A DNA stretch of 64,000 nucleotides from Fodinicurvata fenggangensis DSM 21160 (GTDB lineage: Bacteria > Pseudomonadota > Alphaproteobacteria > Kiloniellales > DSM-21159): NCBI RefSeq assembly GCF_000686045.1, contig NZ_JMLV01000001.1, positions 186,001-250,000 on the forward strand. The letters are read 5' to 3'. The position numbers and the translations under genes are program-made. The notes beneath the pieces were generated by a model. The model had not been told where the DNA came from. It saw only the letters and a list, made by a program, of their open reading frames with translations, and did no database searches. This document shows positions 18,630 through 28,311 of this stretch, piece after piece; within the stretch, counting starts at the first letter, position 1; each line of letters opens with the position of its first letter.

Positions 18630-19928
18630 ATGGGTAGACGCGCGCGACAAGGCGGTGGGCGGCAGGTCGTTGTCCGGATCGATACAATTGGCGGCCGTGG
18701 GGATGGGGTTGCCACTCTGGAGGGGCGGCCCGTCTTTGTGCCGGCCACTCTGCCGGGGGACCGCCTTCGCGTGCGATTGACTGCCGAAAAGGCAGGAGGC
18801 ATGCGTGGTGAGCCTCTGGAGTTGTTGGAGGAAGGTCCAGGGCGAATGGAGCCTCGATGCCGACACTTCGGCCCATGCGGCGGATGCCAGTTGCAGCATC
18901 TTGAGGAGACAGCCTATCGGACCTGGAAAGCGGACCTGCTGACACAGGCACTCGATCGCGCAGGTATCAGGGCCGACGCCGTTTCGGCACTCCAGCAAGT
19001 GCCACCCTACAGCCGACGCCGCGCCGTTCTGGCCGTGCGACGCTCGGGCGAAGGCGTTGAACTGGGATTCCGGGAACGCTTCAGCCACAGGATTGTGGCC
19101 TTGAAGGAATGCCATGTGCTGTCCCCGGGTTTATTCAATCTTTGCCGTGAGTTGAAACGCCATCTTCTGCCATTTCTTCAGCAGAAATCAGTCGGCGACC
19201 TCTTCATGTCAGAGATGGAGAATGGATTTGATGTCGTGCTCTCGGGCACCGATCTGCCCGACCTGCAGGCACGCGAAATCTTTGCGGATACTGACGTCCT
19301 GCCTGAAATCAAACGTTTTTCCTGGTCTCCTTCAATCGGAGAGCCTGTCGAACCCGTGGTTCAGCGGGCAGAACCGGAAGTGCGCTTTGGTGAGACCTTG
19401 GTTTCACCACCCCCGGGGGCCTTCCTCCAGCCGACAGCAGAGGGTGAAGCACTGTTGTGCAGGGCCGTACTGGAGGGTTTGCCGCGAGAAACCGGCCCCG
19501 TCCTGGATCTCTTCTCGGGATGTGGCACCTTTACGTTTCCGCTTTCCCGATCGGGACCAGTGCGTGCCGTCGAAGGCGACCTGGCCGCCTGTAAGGCTTT
19601 GCAGAATGCCGCAAACCGACGCGGACTGGCGGGGCGCATCACAGCGGAACATCGCGATCTCTTTCGCCAGCCCTTGCGCCCAGAGGAATTGGATGGATTC
19701 GATGTCGTGGTCTTCGATCCGCCGCGAAGCGGGGCCAGGGAGCAGGCGGCCCATCTGGCGGCCAGCAGCGTTCCCAGGGTGATCGGGGTTTCCTGCAATC
19801 CGTCAACCTTCGCCCGGGATGCGGCCCTTCTGGTCGAGGGGGGCTACAGGCTGGCATCAGTCGTCCCGGTCGACCAGTTTCTCTGGTCTGCTCATCTGGA
19901 AGTGGTCGGCGTCTTCGTGCGCGCTTGA
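18630..19928 (+). CDS. TrmA/RlmC/RlmD-type RNA (uracil-5-)-methyltransferase
   Basis: A 432-residue SAM-dependent RNA m5U methyltransferase. An N-terminal TRAM domain (about residues 10-70, IDTIGGRGDGVA) precedes the [4Fe-4S] motif CRHFGPCGGC near residue 78. The Rossmann domain has DLFSGCGTFTFPL, FDPPRSGA and the catalytic-cysteine motif VSCNPSTFARD near 390. Which rRNA or tRNA uridine it targets cannot be settled; RlmD-like 23S rRNA activity is a reasonable guess. The ATG at 18630 follows GAAGGAAAGGG; the frame extends upstream without a better start. Confidence 0.88.
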   Translation: MGRRARQGGGRQVVVRIDTIGGRGDGVATLEGRPVFVPATLPGDRLRVRLTAEKAGGMRGEPLELLEEGPGRMEPRCRHFGPCGGCQLQHLEETAYRTWKADLLTQALDRAGIRADAVSALQQVPPYSRRRAVLAVRRSGEGVELGFRERFSHRIVALKECHVLSPGLFNLCRELKRHLLPFLQQKSVGDLFMSEMENGFDVVLSGTDLPDLQAREIFADTDVLPEIKRFSWSPSIGEPVEPVVQRAEPEVRFGETLVSPPPGAFLQPTAEGEALLCRAVLEGLPRETGPVLDLFSGCGTFTFPLSRSGPVRAVEGDLAACKALQNAANRRGLAGRITAEHRDLFRQPLRPEELDGFDVVVFDPPRSGAREQAAHLAASSVPRVIGVSCNPSTFARDAALLVEGGYRLASVVPVDQFLWSAHLEVVGVFVRA

Positions 19929-19959
19929 CCCTGCCATCCGCAAAGGCATAAATGCAGGA

Positions 19960-20220
19960 ATGTTCGGACTTCCTTCACTTTCCAAACTCCTGGTCCTCGC
20001 CGTCGTCGTTCTGGTCGTCTGGTATGGCTTCAAGATCGTCAACCGACTGGACAATGCGCGAAAGTCGGAGGCGAAGCTGCGAGCCTATGAACGGCAAAAG
20101 GAAGAAGAGAGCCGCAAGTCGAAAGGCGAAGTCGAGGAAATGAAGGCCTGCACTCGCTGCGGTGCCTATGTACCGGCAAGCAATCCAGTGAATTGCGGAC
20201 GTTCCGACTGTCCCTACTGA
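19960..20220 (+). CDS. Small membrane-anchored zinc-ribbon protein
   Basis: An 86-residue protein with one N-terminal membrane helix (about residues 8-24, KLLVLAVVVLVVWYGF), a charged coiled-coil-like linker rich in Lys and Glu, and a C-terminal four-cysteine zinc ribbon (ACTRCGAYVP then NCGRSDCPY). The layout matches short PP0621-like proteins of unknown function. The metal-binding end should face the cytoplasm or periplasm depending on helix orientation, which I cannot decide. It starts 31 bases after the methyltransferase gene and may be co-transcribed. Confidence 0.75.
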   Translation: MFGLPSLSKLLVLAVVVLVVWYGFKIVNRLDNARKSEAKLRAYERQKEEESRKSKGEVEEMKACTRCGAYVPASNPVNCGRSDCPY

Positions 20221-20265
20221 CTGATCTCTCTCAATTGTCGCGATAAAACGGACTCCTGCCATGGC

Positions 20266-20294
20266 GCCGGGAGAACTCTGCCCTGTCTCCCGGC
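20266..20294 (+). terminator. Hairpin in the gap before glyQ
   Basis: The 279-base gap 20221-20499 holds no convincing gene. It contains a perfect 9-bp stem (GCCGGGAGA, 11-base loop, TCTCCCGGC) 45 bases after the zinc-ribbon gene, without a T-run. It may terminate the upstream transcript. I found no T-box or glycine-riboswitch structure ahead of glyQS. A TTGATT at 20435-20440 followed by CTATAG at 20455-20460 is a poorly spaced promoter candidate. Confidence 0.4.
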
Positions 20295-20499
20295 ACGGGT
20301 TGCATTGGATGCGGAAATTGCACTTTATCAATACATTGCAACTTTTCTGTGCCGACAGGCTAGGCACACCCGATCTGTCGCCGAAAACTTGCCCTGTCAT
20401 CAGTGGCAGGCAGTGGATGGACCCTGAGTGCGGCTTGATTTGAGGACCTGCTCTCTATAGGGTGCGCTCGCCTTCAGATGCGCAATTCCGATTGTTTCC

Positions 20500-21423
20500 A
20501 TGCCCAAGATCGCCGCCGACCCGACGACCTGTTTCCAGAGTCTGATCCTCAAGCTGCAAAGCTATTGGGCCGAACAGGGCTGTGTCCTCCTGCAGCCCTA
20601 TGACATGGAAGTAGGAGCCGGGACCTTTCATCCGGCCACGACCTTGCGCTCGCTGGGTCCCGAGCGCGACTGGAACTGTGCCTACGTCCAACCGTCGCGC
20701 CGTCCGACCGATGGCCGTTACGGTGAGAATCCGAACAGACTCCAGCATTACTACCAGTTCCAGGTCCTGATGAAGCCGTCTCCGGGAGATATCCAGGATC
20801 TCTACATTGGTAGCCTGAAAGCCATGGGGATCGATCCGCTGGAGCATGACATTCGCTTCGTTGAGGACGACTGGGAAAGTCCGACTCTGGGCGCCTGGGG
20901 GCTGGGCTGGGAAGTCTGGTGTGACGGCATGGAGGTCACGCAGTTCACCTACTTTCAGCAGGTGGGTGGCATCGACTGTGATCCCGTGCCTGTGGAATTG
21001 ACCTATGGCCTCGAACGCCTGGCCATGTATGTCCAGGGCGTGGACAATGTCTATAACCTTGACTGGGATGGCCTGCCGGAGAGTCGTGGTGGCAAATGTT
21101 ACGGCGACGTCTTCCTGCAGGCTGAACGCGAATTCTCAGCCTACAATTTCGAGCATGCCGATACGGCGCGTTTGTTCCAGCATTTCGCGGATGCCGAGGC
21201 TGAGTGCGCCCTGTTGCTGAAACAGAAACTGGCATTGCCCGCCTATGATCAATGCATGAAGGCGAGTCACCTCTTCAACTTGCTGGATGCCCGAGGGGTC
21301 ATCTCCGTTACCGAGAGGCAGGCCTATATCGGCAAGGTCCGGGCCTTGGCCAAGGGATGCTGCGAGGTCTGGGTGGACAGCTTTGCCACTGACGAACAGG
21401 CGCAGGAGGCAACAAGTGCCTGA
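20500..21423 (+). CDS. glyQ: Glycyl-tRNA synthetase alpha subunit
   Basis: A 307-residue catalytic subunit of the alpha2beta2 bacterial glycyl-tRNA synthetase, which charges tRNA-Gly. Signature segments are [39 protein letters not shown] near residues 67-86, and [14 protein letters not shown]. The length is the family norm. Its stop overlaps the glyS start by eight bases, so the subunits are translationally coupled for equal output. It probably forms one operon with glyS and ppdK. Confidence 0.97.
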   Translation: MPKIAADPTTCFQSLILKLQSYWAEQGCVLLQPYDMEVGAGTFHPATTLRSLGPERDWNCAYVQPSRRPTDGRYGENPNRLQHYYQFQVLMKPSPGDIQDLYIGSLKAMGIDPLEHDIRFVEDDWESPTLGAWGLGWEVWCDGMEVTQFTYFQQVGGIDCDPVPVELTYGLERLAMYVQGVDNVYNLDWDGLPESRGGKCYGDVFLQAEREFSAYNFEHADTARLFQHFADAEAECALLLKQKLALPAYDQCMKASHLFNLLDARGVISVTERQAYIGKVRALAKGCCEVWVDSFATDEQAQEATSA

Positions 21424-23503
21424 ACTGCTGCTGGAACTATTCGGCGAGGAAATTCCGGCCCGCATGCAATCGCGTGCCCGCCAGGACATGCAGCGACTTC
21501 TAGAGGAAAAGCTGAAGGAAGCGGGGCTGGAACACGAGGGAATAGAATGTTTCGTGACGCCCCGGCGCCTTGCTGCTGTGGTGCGGGGTCTGCCGGAACG
21601 CCAGCCGGACGTGACCGAGGAGCGCAAGGGCCCCAAGGTTGGCGCACCCGACAAGGCCGTCGAAGGCTTCATGAAGGCCAATGGCCTTGAAGACATTTCC
21701 CAGGCGGAGGTTCGGCAAACACCCAAGGGCGATTTCTATTTTGCCGTCCGCCATATTGAGGGAAGAGCCACGCGCACGGTGTTGCCCGACACGATTTCTG
21801 CTGTTCTGCTGGCAATGTCCTGGCCGAAGTCAATGCGCTGGGCCAGTGGCCAAGGGCGCTGGGTCCGGCCCCTGCACCGGATCGTGGCAATTTTTGATAG
21901 AGAACCACTGGGTGATGCCATCCAACTGACTGATTGGGGATTTGATGTTTCGCACTGCAGTGTCGTGGGACACCGTTTTCTGAATCCTGATCCCTTTGCG
22001 GTAAGCTCTTTCGAAGAGTACCAGGACAAGCTGCGCCAAGCTTATGTCATCCTGGATCAGGAGGAGCGCCGGCGCATGATTGTCGAGCAGAGCGCAGCGC
22101 TTGCCCATTCTGCGGGTCTGGCGGTGCGCCCGGATCCCGGTCTGATCGATGAAGTGGCCGGTCTGGTGGAATGGCCGGAAACGCTGATGGTTCCCATTCC
22201 CCAGGACCTGATGGAACTGCCTTCAGAGGTTCTGATTACCGCAATGCGCAGCCACCAGAAGTACTTAGCGCTGGTCAAGCCGGATGGCAGCCTGGCGGAC
22301 CGTTTCCTTTTGGTTGCGAACATGGCGGCGCCTGAGGGGTCGCGAATCAGGGACAATATAATCTCCGGCAATGCGCGTGTATTGCGGGCGCGTCTGGATG
22401 ACGCGCGCTTCTTCTGGGAGCAGGACCGGAAGGATAGCCTGGAAAGCCGGGTCGAGGCCCTGTCCGATATGGTGTTCCACGCCCGGCTGGGTAGCTTGGC
22501 TGATAAAGTGGGACGTATCGAAGCCTTGGCCGTCGGGCTGGCGCATCGCATGACGGATGTGGATATCGACCGTGTGCGCTCTGCAGCTCGGCTGTGCAAG
22601 GCGGACCTGACCACCGAGATGGTGGGCGAATTCCCGGAACTGCAAGGCATCATGGGGCGCTATTATGCGGCCTACGATGGAGAGCATGTGGAAGTGGCGC
22701 AGGCCATAGCCGAACACTATTCACCGTTGGGACCCAATGACGCCTGTCCTTCGTCCGGTGTTTCCGTCGCACTCGCCCTGGCTGACAAGATCGATACCTT
22801 GGTTGGCTTCTGGGCCATCGACGAAAAGCCGACAGGTTCCAAGGACCCTTATGCGCTACGTCGCGCAGCACTGGGCGTTATACGCCTGATCGTCGAGAAT
22901 GGCCTGCGCATGCCGTTGCTCGAGGTCTTCAGAGATGCCGCAGGCACATACAAGGGGTTGGAAGCGGAGCAAGTAGACGTCTCGTTGCTTGAGTTCCTTG
23001 CCGACCGTCTAAAGGTGACCCTTCGCGATCGCGGGGTACGGCACGACCTGATCTCCGCGGTCTTTGCAGTCGGGGATGAAGATGACCTTGTACGCTTGCT
23101 GGCCAGGGTCGAGGCCCTGGAGGCCTTCCTGCAAAGCGAGGATGGGGCCAATCTTCTGATAGCGTGGCGACGGGCTGCCAATATCGTTCGGATCGAGTCC
23201 AAGAAGGATGCGCGGGTCTTTGAAGGCAAGGTGACGCAATCGCGCCTTGAAGAAGAGGCAGAGGCCCAGCTTTACAAGGCGCTGGAAAAAGCGTCGGCCG
23301 ATGCCAGAACGGCACTGGGGAGGGAAGATTTCGCAGAAGCCATGGCGGCCATGGCGGCCTTGCGCCGCCCTGTGGACGCCTTTTTCGACAGCGTGACGGT
23401 CAATACCGAAGACAGCGGGTTAAGGGAGAATCGCTTGAACTTGTTGGCTCGTATTGGCCAAACCCTGTCCGAAGTGGCTGATTTTTCGAAGATTGAAGGA
23501 TAG
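21416..23503 (+). CDS. glyS: Glycyl-tRNA synthetase beta subunit
   Basis: A 695-residue tRNA-binding beta subunit of the tetrameric enzyme. It opens with [17 protein letters not shown] and carries FVTPRRLAA, the central [10 protein letters not shown] segment and a C-terminal DALR-like anticodon domain ending [18 protein letters not shown]. The GTG at 21416 is the start because GGAGG at 21405-21409 lies six bases upstream and the N-terminus then aligns with family members. It overlaps glyQ by eight bases. ppdK starts 43 bases downstream. Confidence 0.96.
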   Translation: MPELLLELFGEEIPARMQSRARQDMQRLLEEKLKEAGLEHEGIECFVTPRRLAAVVRGLPERQPDVTEERKGPKVGAPDKAVEGFMKANGLEDISQAEVRQTPKGDFYFAVRHIEGRATRTVLPDTISAVLLAMSWPKSMRWASGQGRWVRPLHRIVAIFDREPLGDAIQLTDWGFDVSHCSVVGHRFLNPDPFAVSSFEEYQDKLRQAYVILDQEERRRMIVEQSAALAHSAGLAVRPDPGLIDEVAGLVEWPETLMVPIPQDLMELPSEVLITAMRSHQKYLALVKPDGSLADRFLLVANMAAPEGSRIRDNIISGNARVLRARLDDARFFWEQDRKDSLESRVEALSDMVFHARLGSLADKVGRIEALAVGLAHRMTDVDIDRVRSAARLCKADLTTEMVGEFPELQGIMGRYYAAYDGEHVEVAQAIAEHYSPLGPNDACPSSGVSVALALADKIDTLVGFWAIDEKPTGSKDPYALRRAALGVIRLIVENGLRMPLLEVFRDAAGTYKGLEAEQVDVSLLEFLADRLKVTLRDRGVRHDLISAVFAVGDEDDLVRLLARVEALEAFLQSEDGANLLIAWRRAANIVRIESKKDARVFEGKVTQSRLEEEAEAQLYKALEKASADARTALGREDFAEAMAAMAALRRPVDAFFDSVTVNTEDSGLRENRLNLLARIGQTLSEVADFSKIEG

Positions 23504-23545
23504 ACACGGCGCGCAGTGCGTCGACTATCGGGAGAAAGTGTCAAG

Positions 23546-26218
23546 ATGTCCAAGTGGGTCTACAACTTTGGTGGCGGTGACTCCGAAGGCCGTTCCGACA
23601 TGCGCAATCTTCTCGGCGGAAAGGGAGCGAACCTCGCCGAGATGGCATCCATCGGACTGCCTGTACCGCCGGGTTTTACTATCACGACGGAAGTCTGTGC
23701 GCACTTTACGCAAACCTCGGAATACCCGGATGACCTGTCGCAGCAGGTTGAGGCCGGATTAAAGCAGATCGAAAGCATTACAGGTGCGCGTTTTGGGGAT
23801 TCGGACAATCCGCTGCTGGTGTCCGTCCGCTCGGGTGCCCGCGTGTCCATGCCCGGCATGATGGATACAGTTCTCAATCTTGGCCTCAACGACAACACGG
23901 TTGAAGGCCTGGCCCGTCACTCCAACGATGAACGTTTTGCCTACGACAGCTATCGCCGCTTCATCCAAATGTTCGGGGACGTCGTTCTGGGCGTTGACCA
24001 TTACCACTTCGAGGAAATTCTCGAACTGGCCAAGGAGGATCGCGGAGCGAACCTGGACACCGAACTGACAGCATACGACTGGAAGGGTGTTATCGAGCAG
24101 TACAAGGAGAAGATTGCCGCCGAGATCGGGACTCCCTTTCCACAAGATCCTAAGGACCAGCTCTGGGCCGCCATATCTGCGGTTTTCCAGTCATGGACCA
24201 ACCAGCGTGCCGTAACTTACCGTCGCCTGCACCAGATTCCCGAAGGCTGGGGAACGGCTGTGAATATCCAGGCGATGGTCTTCGGCAACATGGGTGATAA
24301 CTGTGCCACGGGGGTCGCATTCACCCGCGATCCTTCCACGGGCGAGAACGAGTTCTATGGCGAGTATCTCGTGAATGCTCAGGGGGAAGACGTGGTTGCC
24401 GGCATTCGCACGCCGCAGAACATCACCGTGCGCAGCAAGGAGAAGCAGGGCTCGGACATGCCGGCCATGGAAGAGGTCATGCCCGATGTCTTCCGGCAAT
24501 TGCTGGAAGTGCGTGACCTGCTGGAACGGCATTACCGCGACATGCAGGACATCGAATTCACCGTCCAGGGCGACAAGCTCTATATGCTGCAGACCCGCGC
24601 CGGAAAGCGTACGGCCAAGGCCGCCCTCAAGATTGCCGTGGACATGGTCAAGGACGGCGTGATCACCGAGGAAGAGGCCGTCCAGCGCATAGATCCGGCC
24701 TCGCTGGACCAGTTGCTGCATCCGACACTTGATCCGCAGGCCGAGCGCAAGGTCATAGGCCGTGGCCTGCCGGCATCCCCGGGTGCAGCTTCCGGGACCA
24801 TCGTCTTTACCGCGGACCAGGCGGAGAAGCTGGCCAATGACGGGCAGAAGGTCATCCTTTGCCGTATCGAGACCAGTCCCGAGGATATTCACGGCATGCA
24901 TGCGGCGCAGGGCATTCTGACCACGCGCGGTGGCATGACCAGTCACGCGGCCGTTGTGGCGCGTGGCATGGGACGCCCCTGCGTGGCGGGTGCAGGAGAA
25001 CTGCGTATCGATTACAAGGGCGGTGTTCTGCGTGCCGGGGCAGTCGAGTTGAAGGAAGGCGACCGTATTACGATAGACGGGGCCACCGGGGAGATCATTC
25101 AGGGCGACGTTCCTACGGTCCAGCCGGAACTCAGCGGCGATTTTGCCCGTCTTATGGAGTGGGCCGACCGTACACGCACGCTGAAGGTCCGCACCAATGC
25201 GGAAACCCCCAACGATTGCAGGACGGCGGTTCAGTTTGGAGCTGAGGGCATTGGTCTGTGCCGGACCGAGCACATGTTTTTCGAAGCCGATCGCATCGTG
25301 GCCGTGCGCGAAATGATCCTGGCCGAAACCGAGGCAGGGCGCAGAAAGGCTCTTGAAAAGATCCTTCCCATGCAGCGTCAGGATTTCATCGACATCTTCC
25401 GGATCATGAAGGGCCTGCCGGTGACCATTCGCCTGCTGGATCCGCCGCTCCACGAATTCCTGCCGAATGGTGATGCGGAACTGGAAGAAGTGGCGCGCTC
25501 GGCCGGCGTACCGGTGGAGCAGACACGCGCACGCATGCTGAAGCTGCACGAGGTCAATCCCATGCTGGGCCATCGTGGGTGCCGTCTGGGGATCACCTAT
25601 CCGGAGATTTATGAAATGCAGGCCCGCGCCATCTTCGAGGCTGCGGTTGAGGTCCACAAGCAGGATGGCGATACCATCGTGCCGGAAGTCATGATTCCAC
25701 TGGTTTCCGTGAAGAAGGAGCTGGAGATTCTGCGCGCCCTGGTCAAACGGGTGGCCCAGGAAGTCATGGACAGTCATGGGCAGAAAATCGAATACCTGAT
25801 TGGTACGATGATCGAGTTACCGCGTGCAGCCCTGCGTGCAGCGGAGATCGCTGAGGAAGCCGATTTCTTCTCGTTCGGTACGAACGATCTGACTCAGACG
25901 ACTTTTGGCCTGTCCCGTGATGATTCCGGCAATTTCCTGCCGGCCTACCAGTCGCAGGGCATCCTGGAGCAGGATCCCTTCATCTCCCTTGATCAGGAGG
26001 GTGTCGGTGAACTGGTCAGTATTGCTGTGGAGCGTGGCTGTCGTGCCCGCCCGGATATCAAGCTCGGCATCTGTGGCGAGCATGGGGGGGATCCGGACTC
26101 GATCCGCTTCTGTCATGAGACAGGCCTTGAGTACGTCAGTTGTTCTCCCTTCCGTGTCCCGATTGCACGCCTTGCGGCGGCACAGGCAGCGCTCAAGGAA
26201 GCGGAACGGGATGTGTAA
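23546..26218 (+). CDS. ppdK: Pyruvate, phosphate dikinase
   Basis: An 890-residue enzyme interconverting pyruvate, ATP and phosphate with phosphoenolpyruvate, AMP and diphosphate. The N-terminal nucleotide domain shows LLGGKGANLAEM and VSVRSGARVSMPGMMDT. The swivelling domain carries the phosphorylatable His in TRGGMTSHAAVVARGMGRP near residue 463. The C-terminal PEP-binding barrel shows GLCRTEHMFF and SFGTNDLTQTTFG. The ATG at 23546 follows GGGAGAAA. Placement after glyQS is common in alphaproteobacteria. The transcript ends at the hairpin 26249-26281. Confidence 0.96.
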   Translation: MSKWVYNFGGGDSEGRSDMRNLLGGKGANLAEMASIGLPVPPGFTITTEVCAHFTQTSEYPDDLSQQVEAGLKQIESITGARFGDSDNPLLVSVRSGARVSMPGMMDTVLNLGLNDNTVEGLARHSNDERFAYDSYRRFIQMFGDVVLGVDHYHFEEILELAKEDRGANLDTELTAYDWKGVIEQYKEKIAAEIGTPFPQDPKDQLWAAISAVFQSWTNQRAVTYRRLHQIPEGWGTAVNIQAMVFGNMGDNCATGVAFTRDPSTGENEFYGEYLVNAQGEDVVAGIRTPQNITVRSKEKQGSDMPAMEEVMPDVFRQLLEVRDLLERHYRDMQDIEFTVQGDKLYMLQTRAGKRTAKAALKIAVDMVKDGVITEEEAVQRIDPASLDQLLHPTLDPQAERKVIGRGLPASPGAASGTIVFTADQAEKLANDGQKVILCRIETSPEDIHGMHAAQGILTTRGGMTSHAAVVARGMGRPCVAGAGELRIDYKGGVLRAGAVELKEGDRITIDGATGEIIQGDVPTVQPELSGDFARLMEWADRTRTLKVRTNAETPNDCRTAVQFGAEGIGLCRTEHMFFEADRIVAVREMILAETEAGRRKALEKILPMQRQDFIDIFRIMKGLPVTIRLLDPPLHEFLPNGDAELEEVARSAGVPVEQTRARMLKLHEVNPMLGHRGCRLGITYPEIYEMQARAIFEAAVEVHKQDGDTIVPEVMIPLVSVKKELEILRALVKRVAQEVMDSHGQKIEYLIGTMIELPRAALRAAEIAEEADFFSFGTNDLTQTTFGLSRDDSGNFLPAYQSQGILEQDPFISLDQEGVGELVSIAVERGCRARPDIKLGICGEHGGDPDSIRFCHETGLEYVSCSPFRVPIARLAAAQAALKEAERDV

Positions 26219-26248
26219 TTCGATAAAGAGTTAAGGGGCCTTGGGCGG

Positions 26249-26281
26249 GAAAACGCCCGGAGCATTGCTTCGGGCGTTTTC
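26249..26281 (+). terminator. Intrinsic terminator after ppdK
   Basis: A perfect 11-bp stem (GAAAACGCCCG and CGGGCGTTTTC) with an 11-base loop, where the T-run forms part of the 3' arm. It begins 31 bases after the ppdK stop. The A-run in the 5' arm makes it potentially bidirectional. The remaining bases to 26407 presumably hold the meaB promoter. Confidence 0.88.
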
Positions 26282-26407
26282 TATTCCCAGAAGCACAAGA
26301 GTACGGCTCATGGCATGAGGTGCCGTCTTGGAACTTTCAGGTTTGGGCAGTACGCTTCCGCAAACAAGGATTGATCCAAAGCTGTACGCCCCGGAAAGTG
26401 ATATTGC

Positions 26408-27355
26408 ATGAACAGTGATACTGCGGACCACAGCCCACCCGTAGGCAAGGCCGTTATAGCGCGTGCCCTGGCAGCCATTGAGCGTCGTGCCGATGATCCG
26501 GATACGCGGTGCTTGCTGGCCGAAGCCTATCGGGCGCCCAAGGGGCATGTGATCGGTGTGACCGGCCCTCCCGGCGTTGGCAAATCCACCTTGATACGGG
26601 GTTTGATCCAGTCCTTCCGCCAGAGGAATCTGAGCGTGGCAGTGGTTGCAGTGGACCCTTCGTCACGACAGAGCGGTGGCGCCTTGTTGGGTGACCGCGT
26701 GAGGCTTGGGGGTGACCCCGAGGATTCCGGGTTGTTCATTCGCTCCATGGCGGCCCGGGACCGTCTGGGGGGACTGGCGGATGTTACCTGGGCCGCAACT
26801 GTCTTGCTCCGAGCATATTATGATCGGGTGATTGTTGAGACAGTCGGCGTCGGGCAATCGGAAACCGATGTGGCCAACCTGGCCGATAGCGTTGTCTTCT
26901 GCGTTCAGCCTGGAAGCGGGGACGTTCTTCAATTCATGAAGGCGGGCATAGCTGAAACGCCGCATCTGGCTGTGGTCACAAAAGCGGACATGGGAGCTGT
27001 TGCGCACAGGGCCGAGCAGGGTTTGCGAGAAGCCTTGCCGAGCAGGGCCAAGGATGGAAGCGAGGTTGCCATTCTACGCCTTGCCTTGCATGAGCCAGAA
27101 GGCGTTGAGCCTCTACGGGCCAGGCTGGACAGTCGCTGGGCAAGCCTGCTCTCCAGCCCCGCCAGATTGGCTGCCTTGCGTCTGCAGCAGGCTGAACACT
27201 GGCTTGAGGATTCCCTGCGCGATCGCTTCGGTCGCGAAGGGGTAAAGCGATGTGAAAGCCTGAAGCTGGACGAGCGCGACGTGCCTTTTGATCGGTTGGC
27301 CGATCTCAGCGAGAGTCTTTCCAGAAATCTGCCCAATCGGGTGGGTGGGGCGTAA
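26408..27355 (+). CDS. meaB: MeaB/ArgK-type G3E GTPase, methylmalonyl-CoA mutase chaperone
   Basis: A 315-residue P-loop GTPase that protects and reloads adenosylcobalamin-dependent methylmalonyl-CoA mutase. The P-loop is GPPGVGKSTL near residue 55; AVDPSSRQSGGALLGDRVR and VETVGVGQSE are family motifs. VTKADMG supplies the guanine-recognition element. No mutase gene is in this window. Its last 50 bases overlap, tail to tail, the end of the ygfZ-like gene on the other strand. Confidence 0.93.
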   Translation: MNSDTADHSPPVGKAVIARALAAIERRADDPDTRCLLAEAYRAPKGHVIGVTGPPGVGKSTLIRGLIQSFRQRNLSVAVVAVDPSSRQSGGALLGDRVRLGGDPEDSGLFIRSMAARDRLGGLADVTWAATVLLRAYYDRVIVETVGVGQSETDVANLADSVVFCVQPGSGDVLQFMKAGIAETPHLAVVTKADMGAVAHRAEQGLREALPSRAKDGSEVAILRLALHEPEGVEPLRARLDSRWASLLSSPARLAALRLQQAEHWLEDSLRDRFGREGVKRCESLKLDERDVPFDRLADLSESLSRNLPNRVGGA

Positions 27356-28214
27356 GCCGGGCCTCACCCGCTTCAAGCAGTGGGCTGTCTTCCGACTTGA
27401 AAATGTCCAGGCGCAACAGGGCGAGGGCGCGTCCCTTGGCAGAAGAGCGGATTTCACCCACCTGCTTCCCGTTGAGCGTAACGGCAGTGCCAATATCCGG
27501 CGGGGACCCGTCTAGCTTCACCGGCATCAGTCGCTTCTTAACCAGGCCCCGGTATTTGGTGCGGGCCGTCAGTTCCTGTCCCATGTAGCAGCCCTTTTGC
27601 CAATCCACCCCGCCAAGCTCGTCGAAGCCGTTCTCGAGAAGGGTTGCCCGCTCTGCTTCCATGTCCCGGCTGCCATCTGGAAGGCCAAGGGCTATTCGCT
27701 GCACATCATAGTCTTCGCGCGTGCCGGTCTCTGCTTCCAACTCGGACAACAACTGATCTGTCTGGGTCTTCGGAGCAACAAGGCGCAAGCCGATGTCGAG
27801 GTGGCGCGGATCCCGCATCAGGACACCATCATGATAGGACTGACTGGCGCCCGCCAGTGGGGGCAGGTCCAGAATATCGGATGTTTCACCGTAGAGGGCA
27901 TGAACTTCGTAATCCTCGCTCAAATCCGTCATCTCGACCTTGGAGCGAAGCTTGTACATGCGCAGGCGTTTCATGAGGTCTGCACGGCGTTCCGCCTCAA
28001 CGTCCAACCAGAAGGTACCTTCCGTTGGTTGGCTGATGAAGAAATCGTAGAGGTACTTGCCCTGAGGGGTCAGAAAAGCGGCCCAGATCGACTGGCTGGC
28101 ACTGACACGGTTGACATCGTTGGAGACAATCCCCTGCAGGAAATCCCTCAGATCCGGGCCACTCAGGGCCAGGAGACCACGATCTTCAAGTTTTACGGCG
28201 AAAATTCTGCTCAT
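27306..28214 (-). CDS. ygfZ: YgfZ/GcvT-domain folate-binding protein
   Basis: A 302-residue GcvT-fold protein of the YgfZ family, which uses tetrahydrofolate in iron-sulfur cluster assembly and repair. The diagnostic motif KGCYMGQELTARTKYRG, with its conserved Cys, lies near residue 225. The N-terminal SGPDLRDFLQGIVSNDVN and FLTPQGKYLYDF are also typical. The ATG at 28214 is chosen from the MSRIFAVKLEDRGL start; the frame extends upstream into an unsupported stretch. The gene converges with meaB and overlaps it by 50 bases. Confidence 0.92.
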   Translation of the reverse strand: MSRIFAVKLEDRGLLALSGPDLRDFLQGIVSNDVNRVSASQSIWAAFLTPQGKYLYDFFISQPTEGTFWLDVEAERRADLMKRLRMYKLRSKVEMTDLSEDYEVHALYGETSDILDLPPLAGASQSYHDGVLMRDPRHLDIGLRLVAPKTQTDQLLSELEAETGTREDYDVQRIALGLPDGSRDMEAERATLLENGFDELGGVDWQKGCYMGQELTARTKYRGLVKKRLMPVKLDGSPPDIGTAVTLNGKQVGEIRSSAKGRALALLRLDIFKSEDSPLLEAGEARLTPHPPDWADFWKDSR

Positions 28215-28311
28215 GCTGTTATCCTTCTTCCGCTGACCTAGGTAAGTGGCCGGGCGAGTCGGAACAAGAAGGTTCCTGGAGAAAGGTCCGGTTCTCAGTG
28301 GGGGCCATTGC

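Noticed and set aside
20221-20499. A T-box or glycine riboswitch ahead of glyQS
   Set aside because: No T-box consensus or tandem glycine aptamer was seen. Only a simple hairpin is present, placed near the preceding gene.
24191-25777. A 528-codon open frame on the minus strand, antisense to ppdK
   Set aside because: The ppdK protein on the plus strand is unambiguous. The antisense product is rich in His, Arg and Gln, has no recognisable domain and is the usual mirror of GC-rich codon use.
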